Shown here piece after piece: positions 60,119 through 64,000 of a stretch of 64,000 nucleotides of DNA. Made by a program: the position numbers and the translations under genes. The notes beneath the pieces are model-generated. The model did no database searches. It was given only the letters and a program-made list of their open reading frames with translations, and had not been told where the DNA came from. Origin of the DNA: Entomortierella parvispora (Eukaryota; Mortierellomycota; Mortierellomycetes; Mortierellales; Mortierellaceae). The DNA lies in the NCBI GenBank assembly GCA_963573315.1, contig OY752140.1, positions 3,968,001-4,032,000 of the forward strand, given 5' to 3'. The stretch's first letter is position 1. Every line of letters starts with the position of its first letter.

Positions 60119-61440
60119 ATGACTACCTACGGAAGTACTTCAATGGACAGCGAGCCAACCTTGCCGGCATACCAGGAACGGGGACTCCAGATATCGGACC
60201 CCTCTTCCTTGGCCTCCTCATCTAAGCCTCTTACGGGTAGCAAGAATAGCGAAGGCGAAGGCAGTGGTACCAGCAGTGAGAACAGCAGCAGTATTGCCCG
60301 TCCCACTTGGAAGCAGCGCCTGAGCAACCTTTGTTCAAGAAGGTTCTTGACAATCCTTCTCCTTGGTCAACTTCTATCGCTCTGTATTACGGCCACAACC
60401 ATCTTCACGACCAAACTTGCCCAAGGCGATAACCCGGTCTCGATCCCGACCACGCAGTCCTTTTTGAACTACTTTGTGTTGGGTCTCGTATATACGTCCA
60501 TTACGATCTACAAGGAAGGATTCAGAGGGTGGATCGACATCATGCGCAGGAGGGCTTTGTACTGTAAGAATTCGTTGTCAGAGGGATGAACATAGAGCAG
60601 GAGAAGCAAAACTACGAAAGCAATTGAACTGACCACAGCCATTGACACTCCCCCTTAATAGACATGCTGTTTGCCGTCATTGACGTGGAAGGAAACTACT
60701 TTGTCGTCAAGGCCTACAACTACACTTCTTTGCTCTCAGCCATGCTGCTCGATGCTTGGACGATCCCTTGCGTGGTCTTGCTCTCTGTCTTCTTCCTGAA
60801 GATGCGGTTTATTCGCTACCACTATTTGGGTGTTTTCCTTGCCATGGTCGGGATGGGTTTCCTGATCTGGTCTGACATGGTCGCTGGTAAGGACTTTCCC
60901 GGCTCCGACTATGTCAAAGGAGATCTCTTTTGTCTTCTTGGCGCCACCCTCTACGCCGTCTCGAACGTTTACCAGGAATTCCTTGTCCGTCAGACGCCCA
61001 TGTACGAGGTTGTTGGTCAATTGGGCTTCTGGGCCACAATCCTGAACGGAATCCAACTGGCAATCTTGGAAAGAAACGAGATCCGGAACGTGAACTGGAC
61101 ACCCGAGGTTATCGCCTACATGATTGGCTTTGACATTGCATTGTTCATCATGTACTCACTCTCCCCAGTCCTGTTCCGTTTGAGTTCTGCGACGTTTTTC
61201 AACCTGAGTTTGCTGACAAGTGACTTTTACGGGTTGATCTTTGGTATCTTCTTGTTTAATGCAAGGATCAACAAACTGTACCCGATCGCCTACGTCCTGA
61301 TCATTGGAGGCATCTTGGTTTACAACATCTACCCTGCCCCAGAGCCGATGTTTGAAAAGGTCCTTCAGCGTGAGGGATCGGGCTCGGACAATGACTCCAA
61401 GACTCGACCTGATCAAAACCAGGATGAAACCATTGTGTAG
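60119..61440 (+). CDS. SLC35F1/F2-type (DUF914) membrane transporter
   Basis: A member of the drug/metabolite transporter superfamily; SLC35F proteins are orphan carriers, some at the plasma membrane. Two exons: 60119-60563 and 60662-61440, 407 aa, with a Tyr codon split at the junction. The N-terminal ~65 residues are Ser-rich and cytosolic. About ten hydrophobic helices follow, beginning FLTILLLGQLLSLCITATTI. Family marks are AVIDVEGNYFVVKAYNYTSLLSAMLLDAWTIPCVV, RYHYLGVFLAMVGMGFLIWSD, VKGDLFCLLGATLYAVSNVYQEFLV and the last-helix LYPIAYVLIIGGILVYN. The C-terminus is acidic. ATG 60119 follows a poly-A-containing leader; a longer in-frame start at 60047 would add only low-complexity residues. 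AATAAA at 61547-61552. The substrate is not predictable from sequence. Confidence 0.92.
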
Positions 61441-61780
61441 AATGGGTAGCCTTCGTTACATTTTTTTTTTTTTTTGGCTGTAGTGTATTTCTTTTGAATA
61501 TCTTGTTGCTTTGTCTGGTTGTCATTTTCTCCAGCAGAAAGCGAGTAATAAAAGGACAAAGTGATTTCAAACAGAATTGCAGTTACTCGACTCTACAATC
61601 TTGTTGGAGATTCAATATGTCGCGTTCGACAACCTCACGGTAGTAGGCAGTGTCCACGTATCCCTCTCCTTGATTTCCAAGGAGAGAGTGAGAAAAAGAG
61701 CTTTTACAGGAACAAAGGAATAAGGAATTATAAAGCTGAGTAGCAAACCTAGATACCGTTGTTTGTTTGCTTCTCTCCAG

Positions 61781-62842
61781 GCGGTGGGAGAACAAGAGCA
61801 GCAACCCCAAGATCAGGGACCTCAGCAAGACATCAATCAACAACAATCGTTCCAAATACCAACCATGGATTTGACATCTGAGCAGGCCACCTTAGCACGC
61901 GAGACGATCCGTCTCGCACGTTCCCAAGTCCCTGCTCAAACGGTTGACCTCTCTTTGAGACTATGGGCGGATATTGCAAGGCAATTGATGCCATCTGCTC
62001 TCTGATTTCTGAAGAACGAGGAGCCGTGGGAGGAGAAGGTGCTCCAGGGATTGAGGACTCTGCAAAGACTAAACCCGACTGTGAGGTCGGATCCACCAAC
62101 AAGTCTGCCCACGTCGGTCGCAACAGCCCAAGCGAGTTGTGCCTGTGCTGGATATGATCTGACAGATCGCGTCAACTTTGCAATGTAAGCAGATAGTTAC
62201 TCTTGAGATTGACGACCTTGGCACCTTGAAGAACTGTCAAGTCCATTCAATTGACACACTCGCTCTTCATTCGTGTCTCCCTTTTACCCTGCCCCGGCTC
62301 TTCTCGTTCTTTTTTGCAATTAGTGTCGGAGGAGTTGTTCGTCCAAGTCGAAACCAACATCTGATTTCACGGCCGAGGGTTTCTGGCTGACATTCGTTCC
62401 TGGAGTACCCATTTTCCTCAGCTTGGTTCACGGAGTCCAAACAGCCTGCCACTACCTCAACACCTGATTTGACAGCCCCTCCCAGTCCGCGCCTGTGTCT
62501 CCTACCCAGCCTGAGGCAATGACATATAGTAGTGGAGGTGGTATATTTAGTGGTGGTTTGGCAGGTGTTTCGCCTTTCTTTGAGGGATTGTTTGGAGTAC
62601 ATTCCGACAAGCCCGCAATACCAAACCTGGCCCCCGTGTCTATGCCCGCAGCGGGTCCGGTGAGGGAAGCTAATTCTCTTTCGATGCCCATCGTGGTCAA
62701 GAAACCTGAACCGGCTCAGGCTACGGGCTGATTTTTTATCTGGTTCCCTCATTTGTAGGCCGAGACGGACGATCAGGACCATTTCGACGGAGAAATCGCC
62801 CAGTATGGGCAGGGGGACTCAAGGATCTTAAAGTCGCAATAG
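61781..62842 (+). pseudogene. Coding-like fragments with in-frame stops (decayed or unusual spliced gene)
   Basis: After a CTTCTCTCCAG acceptor at 61780 a Gln-rich frame runs through MDLTSEQATLARETIRLAR and LSLRLWADIARQLMPSAL, meets TGA, and continues in the same frame with LKNEEPWEEKVLQGLRTLQRLNP to ATG|TAAGC near 62186. A second block (62352-62731) reads DFTAEGFWLTFVPGVPIFLSLVHGVQ, meets another TGA, and continues FDSPSQSAPVSPTQPE to a TGA near 62729. A third block after TTTGTAG at 62758 reads AETDDQDHFDGEIAQYGQGD to TAG at 62842. The blocks look coding in composition, but I cannot link them by canonical introns and I do not recognise the family. A pseudogene is the simplest reading. Confidence 0.4.
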
Positions 62843-63053
62843 CCGGATTGCCAGGATCACGCGTGTCCAACAAAAGCGCCAGGCCGCTATAGACCAGAAG
62901 GTGTGGGATCGAGCACAGAAAAATGATCTATAGACACATTTCACGAATTCCCCACGAGTATACCTCAATTGATCCAAAGTGGTGTCTATTGTTTATTGTT
63001 ATTGTTATTCCATTAATGCCCTCAAGGAAGGCAAAAGCTAGAGTGGAGGATGA

Positions 63054-63068
63054 GGGGGGGGGGGGGGG
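63054..63068. repeat. Poly-G run of 15
   Basis: Fifteen consecutive G, about 80 bp beyond the stop of the complex I subunit gene on the opposite strand. It is prone to sequencing error. Confidence 0.9.
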
Positions 63069-63146
63069 TGTATATCGTTTTCAAATGCGATGGCGTTGTT
63101 CCTGATTCTTGGTGTATGGTTGTATATTCCGGTAGGCATTACCGCA

Positions 63147-63989
63147 TTACTCGTCCTTCTTCTTGTACTCGACAGTCTCACCGCGAGCCTCCATCCTGGC
63201 CTTGGCCTCTCTGTAAGCCCAGGTGTGGACGTTGGTATCAGGCTTGTAGTAGACCAAGACACCACCAAACGCCATGGCGCCGAAGAATCCGTAGAAAAAG
63301 AGGTTCTCCCAGTCCTCCTTGACGCGCTTGGTGCCGGCAGGGAGGGGCTAATATCATGTGCAATAAAGGAGAAAACGAGCCATTAATCACACTGTTGAAG
63401 GGATCCCTTTCTTCTCGTCAATGGCCACTGTTTTCCTGCGTCTCCCACTTTAGGTGGTGACGGAGAATCGCTCCTAGCTCCTAATTTTCCGTGAACAACT
63501 CGCGATCTCCCTGTTTCTATCAGGAAACACCCGATGTCTGTAGGATCCATGCAGATCGCCTTCTAGTTTTCAGTTGTTTCATGGTCCCGGTAAAGGCCCC
63601 CGAGTCCAAAGCAAGCCTCGTTTTCCGGTCCCCAAGACTGGAGACCAAACGAGAAGCCACCGATGGAATCAATTCAGGGACGAGCCCGATTCATCCTGTC
63701 CATACTGTCCTGATTCCAAGTAGTAAATTGCCTCCTACTTGAGCAGCGCCGAATCCACCTTCATCCATGCTAGTCCGTGTCCACGTCCGATCCGTGGTGT
63801 CTTCCCAGTGAACGTCTGCTCCTTGGTGAATTTTCTTTTTGATGAGTAGTGGCAATGTACCTTCTCGCCGAAGAGGTATCCGGTAGGCTGGTTGTAACCC
63901 TCGGCATGTCCACCGCCGCGACGGAGCTGCATGGCAGCGGTGCGGAAGGGCGTGCGGGCAAAGGAGCGGATCATGACACTGCTGGACAT
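63147..63989 (-). CDS. NDUFB11: Mitochondrial complex I ESSS subunit (NDUFB11-like)
   Basis: A single-pass accessory subunit of the membrane arm of NADH:ubiquinone oxidoreductase, in the inner mitochondrial membrane. Two exons in phase: 63989-63861 and 63347-63147, 109 aa. The N-terminus (SSSVMIRSFARTPFRTA) is a typical presequence rich in Arg and Ser. The conserved block follows: GHAEGYNQPTGYLFGEK, LPAGTKRVKEDWENLF, one hydrophobic segment (FFYGFFGAMAFGGVLVYY), KPDTNVHTWA and a charged tail. The single intron is 513 bp, long for this window, with no feature inside that I can support. Confidence 0.9.
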
Positions 63990-64000
63990 GGTGCAAAGAA

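Noticed and set aside
1-64000. tRNA, rRNA, CRISPR arrays, transposons
   Set aside because: I looked by eye for the tRNA B-box, 5S-like sequence, spaced direct repeats and transposase/reverse transcriptase motifs on both strands and found none that hold up. Near-matches such as ggttcaaacc at about 10586 lack the rest of a tRNA.

Overview
This is nuclear DNA from a filamentous fungus. The evidence is dense protein genes on both strands, many short GT-AG introns (about 60-120 bp), fungal-type genes (Rim15 kinase, fimbrin Sac6, Gna1, Alg12, Trm5) and no prokaryotic features. Genes that most Dikarya lack, notably a phosphorylase kinase alpha/beta subunit and a classical PARG, point to an early-diverging fungus, probably Mucoromycota/Mortierellomycota. 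That placement is inference. Exon chains below were joined by hand from splice sites and reading phase; nearly all close without a frame error.

Layout. 1-660: C-terminus of an unknown + strand gene. 910-1969: a GNAT acetyltransferase that looks internally deleted. 2069-4588 (-): poly(ADP-ribose) glycohydrolase with a PIP-box. 4842-5687 (+): MED31, divergent from PARG. 5767-10003 (-): a large MscS/Msy-type channel in about nine exons. 10784-11464 (+): GNA1. 12336-14633 (-): TRM5. 14739-16849 (-): eIF3l. 17332-18291 (+): double CDGSH iron-sulfur protein. 18381-21066 (-): fimbrin. 22046-22696 (+): secreted protein whose mature N-terminus is His (LPMO-like). 23593-24807 (-): EF-hand protein. 26094-30358 (-): tripeptidyl peptidase II. 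32047-41856 (+): giant Rim15-family kinase with PAS, zinc-finger-like, split kinase and receiver modules. 42539-45026 (+): ALG12. 45424-51084 (+): phosphorylase kinase alpha/beta-like. 51326-54892 (-): large unknown low-complexity membrane protein. 54893-60118: 5.2 kb with no convincing gene. 60119-61440 (+): SLC35F-type transporter. 61781-62842 (+): coding-like fragments with in-frame stops. 63147-63989 (-): complex I ESSS/NDUFB11.

Most genes are core housekeeping (Mediator, eIF3, tRNA modification, N-glycan assembly, amino-sugar synthesis, actin bundling, complex I), and their order implies no single pathway. Rim15 kinase and phosphorylase kinase lie about 3.6 kb apart and both belong to nutrient/glycogen signalling, but nothing in the sequence shows co-regulation. 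I found no tRNA, rRNA, CRISPR array or transposon. The least ordinary items are the PIP-box insert in PARG, the repeated R-x-S-I/W-D motifs of the Rim15 homologue, the His-brace candidate, the 5.2 kb gene-poor block with a 41-bp tandem duplication, and the stop-interrupted locus at 61.8-62.8 kb.
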